Source: Sipunculus nudus
Taxonomy: Eukaryota; Annelida; Sipuncula; Golfingiida; Sipunculidae
Direction of reading: 5' to 3'
DNA length: 64,000 nt
NCBI GenBank assembly: GCA_026874595.1
Contig: CM049317.1
Coordinates: 70,949,618 to 71,013,617, forward strand
A program made the position numbers and the translations under genes. Below the pieces are notes generated by a model. The model was not told the DNA's origin. It was given only the letters and a program-made list of their open reading frames with translations, and did no database searches. This document shows positions 11,079-24,001 of this stretch, piece by piece; position 1 is the stretch's first letter, and each line of letters opens with the position of its first letter.

Positions 11079-11963
11079 TACGGACAAATAAGGAATCACC
11101 CTCAATTAAAACGTTCATATAGAGCAGTCTGGCTTCCTAGTAATCCGATGTGAGATTAGAAGTTATGACGTAATAAAGGAATGCACATGATATAAAGCTC
11201 TACATATTGCATTGTGCTGTACATGTTTAAACTGTATTTTATCTGACTTATCAATATTAGTATGAATATAATCGATAAAAGAAATGATTGACATGTAAAT
11301 GTCAGTATGTTCCCCTTATAATTAACCATCTATGCCACCTGCATCGTTAGCTATTGAAACATATTACACGCCAGCATGGCTCTGCCAGTGACATTATTAC
11401 TAATTTAAAAAATGAAAGCTGGATTACCACCTGCTACGCAAACTAATTTGAGCTTGACATGTAAATTCTAGATTTATAAGGAATTCCAATTCAAAATCCA
11501 AGGACATATAAAACAAATGTGTATAAGCAAATTACATGAATCAAGTAAATCATGCAATATAACTTATTTCTAAAATAAATACAACCGTTTACCTTTTTGA
11601 TACATTATAAGTCCAAGTTTTTACTATTCTTAATATTCTTATTGTTCAGCGTTATTCTTTCATATCTGTTTGACCTGTAAAGTCTTAGCTAATTGTTTTA
11701 TGTTCAACCGTCTCTCGTTATTTTACTGGCTTCCCGAGATTATAACAAGAACATATATACTGTCGACTAATATACAAATAAACGCGGGAAACTACAGGAT
11801 TGATTCCTGATATAAGAGCATAAGAACATAAGATTCCTACATAAGAAAACTAAATTGGCTGCTAATCATTAGCTTATTTATGAAAAGAAAAACATGAAGT
11901 AAATTGCTAAAACTGATAATACTGAGAGACAATTAATTCTAAATAATTAAAATCCGTCATAAT
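11079..11963. other. Intergenic region between C1 and B1
   Basis: AT-rich. Collinear with about 38520-40453 (which has extra sequence) and 54174-55053. No coding signal seen. It ends at the B1 promoter. Confidence 0.45.
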
Positions 11964-11971
11964 TATAAATA
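11964..11971 (+). promoter_or_regulatory. TATA box of B1 (TATAAATA)
   Basis: TATAAATA lies 51 bp upstream of the B1 ATG at 12015. The same motif at the same distance precedes B2 (40454) and B3 (55054). A start site near the conserved TTGCGCACAT would leave a very short 5' UTR. Confidence 0.65.
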
Positions 11972-12014
11972 CAATTACGTATCTTCCCTATTGCGCACAT
12001 TATTAGTAATCAGC

Positions 12015-12640
12015 ATGGCCTATCATCCGATGCGATTCCTGTTTGTATACGCTCTATTGCATATATTGGTCAAACATACGGTTGGTCTTGATTCAAAAAC
12101 TTCAGGTACGCAGGTTGTTTTCCTAATTCCTAATTTATTAAATTGTTGAATATGTTCAGGTGATATATATTTTTATATTTATGGTCAGTATAATTCACTA
12201 ACGTGCACGCTAGCATCTTTACTGTTTCCTATATTAAGTCTTTCAATGAAGGTGTCGCCTTCATAATGTATTACAGGTATAAAAGTCACAGTTTTACTAG
12301 TCGCATATGTTAACATTTTATTACTTTTTCATTTGTAGTTGACAAAATTAAGGATTTGGTTCAAAAGCAGGATGAAATGGTTTCTAAGAAAATCGCTGCA
12401 AATCTCATACATAAATTATTATCATAAATTAATTTTAATATACATGGGCATTATAGCTGACGTAACATGTTGCATGTGCGTATCTACAGCCTGAAGAAGA
12501 AAATATTTCCAGAATGACAGAGATGCTAAAGTGAACCATAACAAAAGTAATCAGCTGTTCGTCAACGTTCACGGAGAAACGGCCGTGAACGTTTTCTCGT
12601 ATCTGAAGATAAAAGAAGGAGTTGTTGTTGAGATGGGCAA
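12015..12640 (+). pseudogene. B1: broken secreted NTF2-like gene copy
   Basis: Exon 1 (12015-12105) is open and encodes a signal peptide (MAYHPMRFLFVYALLHIL) ending in a good donor. Exon 2 starts at 12339 after TTTGTAG with VDKIKDLVQKQDEMVSKK, but its 3' half and the donor are deleted after about 12403. Exon 3 (12490-12640, 151 nt as in A1 and B2) has TGA at its second codon (12492-12494), where B2 has GGA. Its donor GTAAGG is intact. Exon 4 is missing: the copy runs into unit D at about 13787. Confidence 0.78.
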
Positions 12641-12659
12641 GTAAGGATAATTTATATTT

Positions 12660-13786
12660 TTGCCTCCGTCAGGATGGCATGATTTCATGTTCATCCGTGT
12701 GTTTGTGTGTGTTTGTTCAGAGCATGACTCACGCAATCATAAACAGAATCTCATGTCGTTTTCAGAGCATTTTAGGAATGGGCCTATGAGGTAACAATTA
12801 GATTTTGGTATGGATCCGGCACATAATCCGAATCCCGGAACATCACCCAAGGAATAATCACAAATGTTCAGACAGCCTTGCGCGAATGAACCTGGGAGTA
12901 TGGGCCTAATAAGTGTATGCAGGAGTTTATATTCATTAGAATCCAGATTTCTATATGCCATTTCATTCATGTTATTTCAACTAACAAACGGATTTAATAA
13001 ATAGTTATATAGATTTCCAATTCATAAGGTTAGTTTATATTTACTAGTTATACACTGTAAAGACACCCACCATTACAGAAAATCTGCAGGTCAAGTTTAA
13101 ATTACGCTCCATTTCACAGTGGAGGCTCAAAACAGGGAAGAATTGTGGAACAACGCTTTGCCATAAATTACAATGTATTTCATGTACTCTAAATGAAAAG
13201 GGGAAAATGGCCCATTGTTTAAATATCAACTTTGACCCCATAGTAAGACAAAGGTGTGGACCAATTATGTGTGGACTAAGATTTCTATTAATCTTACTGC
13301 GTTTCCATTCAGATTTCCATGAGGTAGAAAATTTAATAGATTTATGGCACGTGTAATATTCAATCTTCATGTGAATAGGTATTGTCGTAAGCAAAATAAA
13401 TTCATACCGGCATGGAAGTCCCGTTCTGGTTGTTAATGGAGAGGAAAGAATATCAGATGCTTTAAAATAAATATTTGTGTGCGTGGTTTTGTACCAAGCT
13501 TCCGGAAGAAAGACAGCAATGATTTTCTTCATGTCAATCCGTCCACCCGACAGTCCAGACCATGGCTTCCCTAACATATATCCATATTTCACTACATTAT
13601 GAAAGAAAAACATGCAATAAATGATGGTGCTGTTGTAATCCATTTAATTTTGACACTTGAAACGAGGCTTGAACTGACTCAGAGGGTTTGCTGAAAATAA
13701 TGATTAAAAAAAAGCGTTTGTGTATCATATTTAATTTCTATCATGATCCGATATTCTAATATTGTGTCCACAATATATTGTTCTTA
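12660..13786. other. Remains of B1 intron 3
   Basis: Collinear with B2 intron 3 (41820 onward). Holds an inverted copy of the dispersed repeat (about 12660-12860). A 199-codon antisense open frame (13044-13643, -) overlaps a shorter open frame in B2 (42432-42668, -), but the shared part differs at many residues and no domain is recognisable. Confidence 0.4.
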
Positions 13787-16387
13787 AATAACCTTAATTT
13801 AAACCATAAATAAAAATGGAAGTGGAAAATAAAATTAAATAAAAATTGTTGAGTATTACATTCCAGTTAGCCGTAGTCCACTAGGAAAGGACTGTAAGAA
13901 GATAATTTTAGATTTTCCGTTTTATGTCCCTGCTATGGCTAAGTACCTTGGTCATCTATGTGTCAGCGAAGACAGGCTATGGTCTCGAAATGTTATTGTG
14001 ATTTGCCATGTTGTTCTACGACGGGCATGTTTTGAACAGCAAAATATTCGGACCCTATATAATTATTCACAAATGGTGTGTTTGAGCAAGTGTTAAAAAA
14101 AGAAGAGTACGATATTTACACATGTTTAACGATTGAGTTATTCAAAGGCTCGCCTGAAAACAATCAATTTAGTATGCTCACCTTCATTAGCAAGGAAACA
14201 CCACTAGACTATATTGTCAGTATACTGTTGCATTATTTCCACATGTCAGTAAAATTTAGGTATATCTTTGAAATTTGAGATATACGACAACAGAAAAAGT
14301 TCCATGATAATATATTTCAAGAACTCCTTAAAAGACGTGTACTTATGGCAGAATATCGGGTTTTAAAGGTTGCGTTTCAGCTTTATGGTTTTTTGAGTAG
14401 AAGATGAAACACTGACTGGAACATACTACCTGAAAGTGTGACTGTTCTTTATTTCCAGAAAATGTCAACCCATTTCAAATATTTTTAAGAATATTTGCAA
14501 TCAAAAGGGACTTCAATTGGTTAAATAATTCATAGTATCACATATGACAGCTGGGAAACATTTTGACACAAGCGTGTTAGCGGAGCTATGATACCGGCAC
14601 GCAGCTAGGCACTTATATTCGTATACCAGTCGACACATGAAGAGTGAACCCGATTAGTTATCAGATGAGAAATCGATTCGTGATGTCTTAGTTTTATCAA
14701 GCATCGTCATTTGAATGCTCGTGGAATGTACTTTAATATGAGGAGTAGTAAAACACAATTTTTATTGAACTAAGCTGATTGATATGAAGGATTATTAATT
14801 AAGAATAATGTTCATCTGTTAGGCAAGAGATGTACAATGAACCACGGGATAATTATAAATCAAAAAGCTAATTAGACGAATGCAAGGCTGTGAGCTACTC
14901 TGGTATGTAGGACAACAGAGCGTCAAATGCTAGTGGGATGATGATAGGGAGGGCCCGCAGGGCCAGTCAATTAACTGATCCTGTAACTGTTTGATTCACG
15001 TTATTGCCTTATTAAAAAAATATATAGGAGACTACATAGGATCATATGACAACATGAAACTTAACAGAGATTGCGTTCTCGGGTTACATGTTACAGTAAG
15101 TGATTCCAGATACGACATGAAACAGTTTAATAATTCGTTAGATGGGGGTATCAGGGATTATGGTTGTACCTTCAGACAGCACGCTACGTCTTAATACCTG
15201 CATTAAAGTGTTCACAACACTCACTTCAGACAAACACCTGTGTGCTACAGTAGGAGAACTCTATAGGAGAAACTATCTCTTAGTTCGGCGAAGGCTATTA
15301 TTTTGAGACATGTTGAAAATTTAGACCTATAGATTTAAGTTGTCGTCGATACGCCCCTTATCTACAGACACCAGGTCTTGCGTTGTTCTGTGTTTTCTTC
15401 TTCTTCATTTGTTAATTTACTTTATCTATGAAGCAATTCGCAAACCATGGTGGAACCCATCTACTGTCAGTCAAGTAGCAAATACATGTTATGAATTGTT
15501 GACAAAACTGTAAGGGTTCGTATTAAATAATATTTTATTGCAATAAACTTTCACGTCCGGTTGCAGCGCTCTGCCGCTAGCACTCAGGGCCGAACACTCG
15601 CTGTTCACAGCACGTCTCTCACATTCACAGGCTGGAATATCACCATTATTGAATCCTGACGTAGACTCAGAACAATCTTAAATTTTCATATCACTTATAA
15701 CATACAGTCATTCACACTCTGGGTAATACTTATTAACAGATTGTTTAATGTCAACGTGCAAAAATCTGTGACCTTTCTCCCTCCTTTGAGCTGAGCTAAT
15801 ATTCGTAGACTTTTACTGAATTGATCTCTAAAGCAGGGTTGCAGGAACACAGACCGTCACGAGCTGTTTATAATCTACATGTATTAACGGGAGGTCACAT
15901 TTGTATTTAGATTTTCATCTTTATAGCTCACCGTATCAAACAGTCCAGGTATAATCTGTAGACAACCAACATGTAGTCCTCCCTACAGGTACGAACCCCC
16001 CCCCCCCCCCCCCCCCGCAACCACCTCCCCATCCCATATACGACTGGCATCAGATGCATTTCTAAGGATTGGCCATGATTTAGAGTTATAAAGATTTTAA
16101 TTACTGTCTAGGTCCTTTTTCCGTGTTCTTGGCTCTTTTGAGTGTTGACTGGAAAGTATAACTGATATCTGCACTCGATGTATTTCAAATTCCCATCTTT
16201 CATCATGGCGCATACTTCTAGTTAGATAATCCTTTTTTTCATATTGATCCTATCGAAATTTGCCAAAGGAAGGACTGTGTTTTTGCAGTTTCCCGGATTC
16301 AAGCTTGATTCTTATACAGGTGGTTCTCTTGATGCAATAATATATACACACACACATATATATATTGTTATATATTCTTATTTGTAG
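13787..16387. other. 5' part of unit D1, no intact exon 1 found
   Basis: Nearly identical to 55306-57958 (offset about 41.5 kb). Contains the family upstream block at 14535-14640 and a 21-nt poly(C) tract at 15996-16016; the D2 copy has 14 C. I could not find a signal-peptide exon for D. Confidence 0.45.
15996..16016. repeat. Poly(C) tract
   Basis: 21 C here, 14 C in the paralogous position 57573-57586. Confidence 0.9.
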
Positions 16388-17030
16388 AAAAAAAATAAAA
16401 AAAAGAAAGAAAGGGACAAGGCGTTCTCTGATCATTTCGCTGCAAATGCTTTGGGGTGGCTGGATCAAAAATTTTATATTCAGGATGTGTTTTTCATGCA
16501 AGAACGGTGGACACTCATTTGAGATACAGGTAACAAATCCTATGGTCACTGTGGCGATGTAATGGGTCTTACAAAATAATGAAAAGGAAGGCTTAATAGA
16601 TGTTGTAACCGGCACAGGTCACTCAAAGGTTTATGCAAGGTTTAAAAGCGTCTTTCATTATACTAAAAAAGGCAATCGAGCAAAACCGGAGCAGGGCAAG
16701 TAAGGACAACTTTTTATTTAATTCCTTTTTGAACCACTTCTGTCAAATTTGAAAAAAAAATATAAAAATTTTGAGCTTCCCTTTTGGGTTTTTTTTATAA
16801 TTTTACTGATTGGGTACACACATTTTGTTTCCAAGATGACGCACGAAAAACGTATAATAATAGTAAAATTAAAACAGTTTTCACTGCACGCCCTATTCAT
16901 GCGAAATAAAAATCAGATTGGTTCAATTAGGAAGTGGCGCGTAACTTTTTGGCATTTCATTTTTTTTTCTTAGTAAAGGACCCTTCAGATAAACAGTGAA
17001 AAGTGGCATATAAATGATGGAGCCTTGTTA
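16388..17030 (+). pseudogene. D1: degenerate NTF2-like gene copy (exons 2-4)
   Basis: Exon 2 (16388-16529) has an A-rich start out of phase, then DKAFSDHFAANALGWLDQKF and YIQDVFFMQERWTLI, then TGA, DT and donor GTAACA. This aligns with A1 DKKFSEHYDAQDVEWLVQNY and HISDAFFMPPGWPLV; the PPG is replaced. Exon 3 (about 16566-16699) is open from NNEKEGLIDVVTGTGHSKVY to KPEQGK with donor GTAAGG. Intron 2 is only about 40 nt and lacks a clear acceptor. The exon 4 remnant (16974-17030) carries two stops (KQ*KVAYK*WSL). It resembles B2 exon 4 more than A1 exon 4. Clearly nonfunctional. Confidence 0.72.
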
Positions 17031-17239
17031 TGAAACAGACGAGTTCACCCTGAACAGTTGGAATTCTTATTAAATTATTCATTTTAATAATTTCAAAGGC
17101 ATTCACCATAAATGTTATTGAAATGCAAGAGATATATTTTCTCTGTTGTGTCTCACTACTACATATACCCGGGCTAAAACAATACAGATTACTGTCAGCA
17201 GAGGAAACACAGGCTGCCATATTCGCAAGTGCAGACATA

Positions 17240-17900
17240 CGACTTTTACCGTTTTTATTATAAAGAATATGGATTTAATTGTCTTGAGTGAAAGTGACGA
17301 CCCATTCTACGCCATTCCAAGTCTTGCAGCTGCACGCATGCATCGCCAATCACCACGTGTACCCGTACTGGTTTTGGGCAGCTATAACAGATTACTTCCG
17401 AGTGATACTAGAGAATAAGGTTGCTGAAGATCCTTAATCTAAGCTTGCGATTGTCTACTCAGGGTTCTATTGAATAGTCGTAACAATTTATATTGCAGAA
17501 CATATCCAACTGGTAACCAATTTGAATCTTGAAGATATGGGGTCAGGTGCTCATACAGTAACCCCCAGATCAGTTTGGTAGCACGTTCAGATTTTAATAG
17601 TCCTGACAATTCTGACCCTAATATACCATGCTGGAGAGAACTGGAGTAGTCGAGTCGTGACATAACTAGTGCATGCACCAGAGACCTAGCCGTGTCCCTT
17701 GATATGTATGATCATATCTGACTGATATTCTGTAGGGAATAAATGACAAGATGGGAAAACTGATGTAACGTAGTCATCCATACGGAGGGCACAATCAAAT
17801 GTCCAAAAATCAGTTTTGCACGAAATGCCTAATGTGGGCCTAAACGTGAAATGTGATCTGAACTTCAGGGAATGTCCTCTTCCAGTTGATTTGGTAATTA
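17240..17900 (-). mobile_element. LINE fragment (CR1/L2-like reverse transcriptase 3' end), copy 1
   Basis: The - strand frame 17439-17678 reads MHALVMSRLDYSSSLQHGIL ... YEHLTPYLQDSNWLPVGYVL and on to YKLLRL. This is the thumb-region pattern of non-LTR reverse transcriptases (ALVxSRLDYCNSLLYG ... HITPxLxxLHWLPVxxRIxYK). Further 3' on the - strand (17280-17410) a worn version of the typical 'YGxRxFSVAAPxLWNxLP' tail is recognisable (RCMRAAARLGMA). Stops and frame breaks make it inactive. It is duplicated at 58813-59480. Confidence 0.65.
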
Positions 17901-18180
17901 TTGGAAATTTTTTTTGGTAATCCCTGGATATGTGTTATCCTTCAAGTACTAGCTCGGTTACACAGACAGTGTAAACAGCAGTTAAAACCATATTTCACAT
18001 AAAGCCATTACCATCAGAGTCATTACTAATGATGTAGTCGGGAAGGTCTTGGCTTTACAGACTACCATTAAGATATCACAATTTAATATTTAACCATAAC
18101 GAGGCTTTGGATCTGAAATAAGATACCACATTTTACACCAGTTTATGAACTGGCAACAAATCAGCACTTTCCAGATGCGG

Positions 18181-18400
18181 GGGCACCGTTAACGATTGGA
18201 ATTAAGCACCAAATGATTAAGTTCAATCAGTTTAAAAGGAGTTCAACACCAAACGACTAAGTCCAATCAGTTCAAAAGGATGAAGTTCAACTTCAATGTA
18301 TACTTAAACTCTTATCCAGTTTACATTTCCAGGGATACATGGTTCTGTTTTGTGTCATTTTATTTAAGAACACAAATAAAATCAGTCTATAAAAAAACTC
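18181..18400 (+). pseudogene. 3' UTR remnant of an A-type copy in D1
   Basis: Starting at 18181 the sequence is the 3' flank of an A-type exon 4 (GGGGGCACCGTTAACGATTGG, then the paired 40-bp repeats and an AATAAA). The exons are missing, but the D2 copy still has them (60312-60682). The join in D1 falls right after CACTTTCCAGATG. Confidence 0.6.
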
Positions 18401-18744
18401 TTGCAACTCATTTAACATCCTGTTTTACGTCTTTTTTGTAACGAACAACACGTTTATCTGTATACCCAATCAGCTGGTACGGCCGAAGTTAAAGTTTTGT
18501 TGCTTGTTCTTAACGTATTCCTTCTGTTAAATTTACCTAGATTAAGAATGTTATCCATATCACAATTTAATCAGTATACCCTTATTTAATTGCGTAGCTA
18601 TCTTGAAGATTTCACCAAAATCGGTTGAAAATGTTCTGAGTAATGTAGCTAGTTGACAAACAAACATATCAACGCCCACAAAAACATAACTCCCACCGCT
18701 TGGTGGAGGTAATAAACAGGTATAGTAAAACATATTTGCGGACT

Positions 18745-19495
18745 AAACCCCGGCATACAACTTAATTCAACTGGGCTCGACCGAACAGGTTTTCTCAAGT
18801 GTTCAACAGTTTCTCCCAGTTTCTGATCCTGCAGACTGACGGCAACTTGGATGAATACACATATAACCACCCGACTCAACTGAAAAAGGATCGACGGCCG
18901 AGGAGGTACAAGCTTGTGGTATATGAAAGAAAAGTCATTGATACATGTCATTTTATTTATCAGTGTACACTGTGTATATCTGTATCACGCCCTTGCAATT
19001 TTTTCCATATAATAGCTAAATCATTTTTGTTTGATATACCGTGAATTAATTTTAAACAATATCATTCGTTGTACTGTGATATTCATTTTATATCTACAAT
19101 GTAGTATTTTTATATTATACTGTCATTGTTTCCGGGATACTGGCTTTATAGAACTATTCATATTTAATGTACGCACAATGCTAATGTAATGTAATATTGT
19201 CTTTCTCTGCACCACATGATATTAGCCCAGAAGATCGCATGGCCGAGGTCCTAATGTGGTCTGAGACATAGCTGTGATTAGTTGCTGACTGCGGTTCTGA
19301 ACAACGAGACTCAACTGGACGCGATTTTTTTTTCTGATACTGCCAAAAACAAGAATCTGACATTGAATGGTGCCAACTGTGGTTGTGGCGCGTCGTGTTC
19401 ACACATACACGTTGCAACGCGACTCAACTCACCTCAAGTATAAAATATTTTGGCTTGTTGAGTTGAGTCGGGTCGCAAAGTGCATGCCGGCCTTA
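18745..19495. mobile_element. MITE-like element, D1 copy, with internal extra sequence
   Basis: The left end CCCCGGCATACAACTTAATT is at 18745 and the right end GTTGAGTCGGGTCGCAAAG ... GCCGGCC at about 19455-19495. About 450 nt not present in the A copies separate the two halves, so this may be a nested insertion or two elements. Copy at 61260-62005. Confidence 0.4.
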
Positions 19496-20012
19496 AAACG
19501 TTACTACTGAAGAATTTGACATAAATGAGCACTCGAAGCACAGGCAAAGTTGCGAAAACCTGAATGAAACTTTACTGTTGAACTGTCCATGCTACGTCTG
19601 CACGTGAAAAGCTTCACATATGGGGAGACAATTTATGTGTACCGTAAAACATGTAGAAGTCAATTTGTAATAAAATTACAAACATTCTGTTGTTATATTT
19701 ATGGATTATTAATTCAATCCCTCAGAAATGCACCCTAACTTGAAGGAATATATTTCATTGATTCTGGCATCGTTACTATCGTTTTTCCTGCAAAACAAAT
19801 CCATAATACTTCAAAGGCAGAACTTGATACCCACTACTAGTTATCATGACATTAAAAAAACGTGAGCACATCATGTTACAATTTAAGTAGATTCAATGAA
19901 CATGAAAATAACTATATATACTCAACGGAAAATAATAAGATTGTATTGCTAGGTGCGTTTGAAAGTGTTACTCCCTTAGAAAAAATTAAAACTACATCCA
20001 CCCGCAAAAATG

Positions 20013-20600
20013 TATAGAAGACCCCTTTGGTTACCTGGCTTCACAAACATAATGATTTTGAATCTACCGACAATTCTTTCCTCATGCCCTCCGACTTTTT
20101 GTCCAATTCACCAGATGAATTGCTCGGTCTCAAAGTGCTTCTTGAAGTTACACTATTTATGATTTTGATTCTTGGTGCATGTGCTCATTATTTTCAAATC
20201 AGAGAGTGAATTTCGGTTATTGTGGCTCAGAATGTTTAGGGTCATATTTTTTTTTTTTTTCTTTTGTCATGACATGAAGATACAGTTTTTCAAAACCATG
20301 CTTATCTCAATTTGCAACTGAAGGGCATTTGCAACTGAATAAAATTTGTTTAATTCATTAAATCTACCAGGTGACTTTAGTTACTTACTTTGTGAATCGC
20401 AAACATTTATTTAATGAATATCTAAAGCAAACTGATCATTGAAATATTCTGAAAAAAGGGATCTTGTAATCTTCTGAAATACAGAGCGGAGTTGGCTAAC
20501 TCAGTCATGAAAAGCCTGTTGTGCGCATCTGGTGTCTTCACGGTGCCTTTCCTGTTATTGCGTGCGGCCCCACTGTGAGTTCGTTATTGAAAAAGGAGAC
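20013..20600 (+). repeat. Conserved 3' block of the duplication unit (D1 copy)
   Basis: Begins AGAAGACCCCTTTGGTTACC. The open frame 20027-20209 ends ILILGACAHYFQIRE then TGA, like the 43.8-kb copy (GACADYFKVIE). See the A1 copy at 7290. Confidence 0.45.
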
Positions 20601-21640
20601 ACTGGTCCGGATAACACCAATATTATGTAAGTCCTGATTGACATAGATTTTCTGTTATAGTAGAATTAAAACTTAAAGCTATGATTTAAAAAAAAGAACT
20701 GCAAATATGCTTAATAAACTGCCTGATAACACAATCTAGTATTTCTTCCTATTTATAAATTATGTACTTAGTTTTTCAAGGTAGATATTTTTAAAACATC
20801 AAACATTCAAAAGTTTGACAACTTTCCTTTTTAACACAGAGAGATTCATTAGGTGTGAGCGAATTCGTATTTTGTTAAGTCTCCTTAGTTATAACCATAA
20901 ATACGTACACATTTTAGTGTTGTAGATACATGTATAGTAACAATGATTTTCGCAAGTGTTATTGTTGTATGATATGGAACATTCTAGATGTATTTGCATT
21001 TAAACATATACAAGGACACACCGAAGATTGGATATAATAAAAGGACAGCAAAATATCCCTGCCCGCTTCCACGATATACGCAAGATAAAAAAATATAACG
21101 ACCCTTATGAAAAGCTAACCAATAATAAGCAATTTAATGTTACTTATATTTTACCAGCTCTTGAAGTTTGACATGTCCACAGGCAAACGTATTAATACAC
21201 GTATCATAAAGATAAATGTAATAATCACCTAAACACACTTAACTATTTTCACACTCCACATCAATTGTCAATTCGACCCCAACTATATTGTTATCACAAC
21301 CCTTTAGAGTTGCTAAACATGGAAAATATGATGACATTTAACACAAATAAAAATAGTGGAGGACAGCTTCATCACTTTGGACGCATGCGCTGATCCCAAA
21401 TGCATCTATTGCGCGTGGGGCCGTGATAGGCACAACGACGTATGTTAGAGCAATTAAGTTATGCTACCACATTTGACCTTCCTTAAACGTATGTTCTATG
21501 ATAAGGCAGATTTAATTAAGTTTAAGCATTAAGTATCACTGTGTTAGTGGTTGCAGATTTGTTATCCGTTACCCGTCAATAGGCCCAATTACTGTTATCA
21601 CTATTGCAAGATGTATAGTTAAATCGGATTTTGATTGTCT
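20601..21640. other. End of block 1, no gene recognised
   Basis: Nearly identical to 63080-64000. AT-rich with no supported ORF. Around 21640 it passes into the spacer, and the other copy leaves the window. Confidence 0.4.
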
Positions 21641-21930
21641 ATTTTTTTTAATGGGATTACTGTGAGAACCCCCTTTGGGCGTTATCTAAGGAAAAGTACA
21701 CGGAAAATCGCGTTACGCAGTATTGCCAAAACCACAATAGCAGATCTTAAAAAAAGAAGGTTCCAGGTAGAAACCAAAGGGGTACTTCAGAGTGGACTTA
21801 GTGGGGAACCTTTTAAGGTTTTCAATAGAGGTCTGAGTGGAACCCTCCAAGGTTCTTCAAGATGGACTGAGCGGGGATATATATATATATATATATATAT
21901 ATCTATATATATATATATATATAATACAGA
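21640..21930. repeat. Repetitive stretch with GGAACC-type units and a (TA)n tract
   Basis: 21740-21870 has worn internal repeats (AGTGGACTTAGTGGGGAACC, GTCTGAGTGGAACCCTCCAAGG, GATGGACTGAGCGGGG) followed by a TA microsatellite at 21877-21923. The open frame across it (21635-21976) is repeat-derived. Possibly a short inverted-repeat transposon; class not assigned. Confidence 0.35.
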
Positions 21931-22306
21931 GTTCGCGAACAACCAACACCATTTCGAGGCATTTTCTTTCAATTAATACTTATACATTCAGATCCCCTTG
22001 GAATCATTCAGCGTAGAATTTTGATACTTCAGGCAAATGTTATGATTTGACTGAATAAATTTCACTTTTTCTTGATATTTACTAACACAGATGTTGAATA
22101 CTTTGCACCACCCACCTACCCGCCCACACACAAATGGCGACAAGAATGAACATCCACGCTGACCATATGTGGGCTGTTCCTTTTTGGTTTGGGTGTTCAT
22201 CAAGAATACATTTCTGATTGTTTACGTGTTCTTAGGTTCATGTAACCTCTTGTGGCTCAGGGTCTTCTTGTGTAGCAAAAAAATTATAAATTTAATACTT
22301 CTCTGT

Positions 22307-22308
<2 letters not shown>

Positions 22309-22358
<50 letters not shown>
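22309..22358. repeat. (TA)n microsatellite
   Basis: About 50 nt of pure TA, adjoining a tRNA-like SINE remnant on its right. Confidence 0.9.
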
Positions 22359-22359
<1 letters not shown>

Positions 22360-22362
<3 letters not shown>

Positions 22363-22490
22363 TATGAAGTCGTGGCAGCGTTTTTAAACCCAAATTCCAC
22401 ACTTGAAACCCATGCCCCGGGAATTAAATCCAACCGTTGTGCAACTTTCACTACAGACCTGGTGCTCCAATGGTCCACACTGAAATCACT
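22360..22490 (-). mobile_element. tRNA-like SINE remnant (third type)
   Basis: On the - strand: an A-box-like GACCATTGGAGCACCAGGTC, then a B-box-like GGTTGGATTTAATTCCC, then the (TA)n tract as a tail. The box spacing fits a tRNA-derived SINE. Single copy in this window. Confidence 0.35.
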
Positions 22491-22499
22491 CACTCATAA

Positions 22500-23600
22500 A
22501 TGTTAAATCAAACAATAGTAGATCATACGTGTAATTTCAAACTTATTGTTGATGATCTTCAAGAGCTTACTTGGACTAGGACCAATCTCAGAGACGTGCG
22601 TCCTGTCGCGGTAGGAAATCGCAACACAAGATCATCAGAATTGAGTCTAATAAACCTTATTGTATCTCTAAGACTTTCATTTGCTCGGCAACGCTATTTG
22701 AATTAACTATCGGCAGACATTAAGAGCGTTTGCATTAAAGAACATATCAGGAGAAACTCAAAACTAATCTATTCCGAGAAAATTTCATTCTTACTGGTTT
22801 TATGACTCATATTTCATTAGGAGATTTCTTTAAAATCATTTTAACGTCATTTCAACTTAATTAGTTTGGTAAATAATTAGTCATGGAAGCATTTAAAGAA
22901 TATTTTGCTAGTTTTGCTAGGTAATTTTGATATTAAATATATTTGATTCATTCCAAACTTTTATTGTTCATAACGTAATAATCACAATTTTATCTAGAAG
23001 AGCGTTATATAAGGTTATGAGTGTAATGTAGGCTTGAATGGAGACCTTCCACTTCAATAGCAACGTATACTATGGTAATCTTATTGATGTTAAGCCAATG
23101 TAAATAGCTAGCAAAAATTTATACGTTCCGATGAATACTTCATTGCAAAATTCCATTCAAATGTACCAGTTATTTGTTAGTTTATAAGCACTATCTCTGC
23201 CTTTTATCCTTACTAGCTACGTAACGTTGGTAACATTAGGATTATTTTCCAGTCAAATAAAACACTCCAATATTGACTGATGTCGTAATTTTTCTAAAGA
23301 GTTTTGGTCTAATTCTTTTTATTAAAATTGATCATGAGTTGATATTCTTATATCATGTCCATTAAAGTATACAAGTTTACAAGAAAAGGTAATTTAGTTA
23401 TGCATTCTTCATGAATTCGTGCAAAGGATGCTTTGATTGTGAATTAATGATAAAATTAAATGAGTGTAAAAATTCACATTTATGAACATAATACGTGCAT
23501 GAATTTTTAAAAATAGTGGGATATTCCTCTGCAGTTTTGGTTCATGCATGGAATGTTACAGAAAGGTGACTTTAAGACCCTGTCGCTGTTTGTCAATATG
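22500..23600. other. Spacer, no gene recognised
   Basis: AT-rich. The part from about 23190 is paralogous to 29095 onward. No coding signal. Confidence 0.35.
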
Positions 23601-24001
23601 AACATCATTCATTGACCTCTATGTGTTTTTTTTAAATTATATACATATATATATATATATATATACAGTTGCATATAATCATCATTTGTTGCAAAAACTT
23701 ATCGCAGAGTGTACAATGGGTGACCTGAGTAGCTCTAAACGTGTTGTACGAAACTAATTAGTCATGAAATATATATATATATATTTGATGCATCCATTTT
23801 GCACGGAGGAAGATTACAACGCTGACACGATTGAGGAACTAATTTGATATCAGTAGCACATGGTGTATTAATTAACCAAGTAAATTGAATTTGTAAAGCA
23901 AAGTTGTTAATGCAAGCCTTGTCAATACTCATACTTTACCTCTGGCACAGTCTGAACATTGCAACTAGGTAAGAAGTAACTTGCTTGTGTGCCTTCAGTA
24001 G

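Noticed and set aside
13044-13643. 199-codon - strand open frame in B1 intron 3
   Set aside because: The B2 counterpart (42432-42668) keeps only part of it with many residue changes, no domain is recognisable, and it lies in intronic, partly repeat-derived DNA.
17146-17418. 90-codon + strand open frame, duplicated at 58719-58991
   Set aside because: Its 3' half is antisense to the LINE tail and its 5' part overlaps flanking DNA; preserved only through block duplication.
21635-21976. 113-codon open frame with Arg/Lys-rich start
   Set aside because: It runs through internal repeats into a TA microsatellite; no paralogue or domain.
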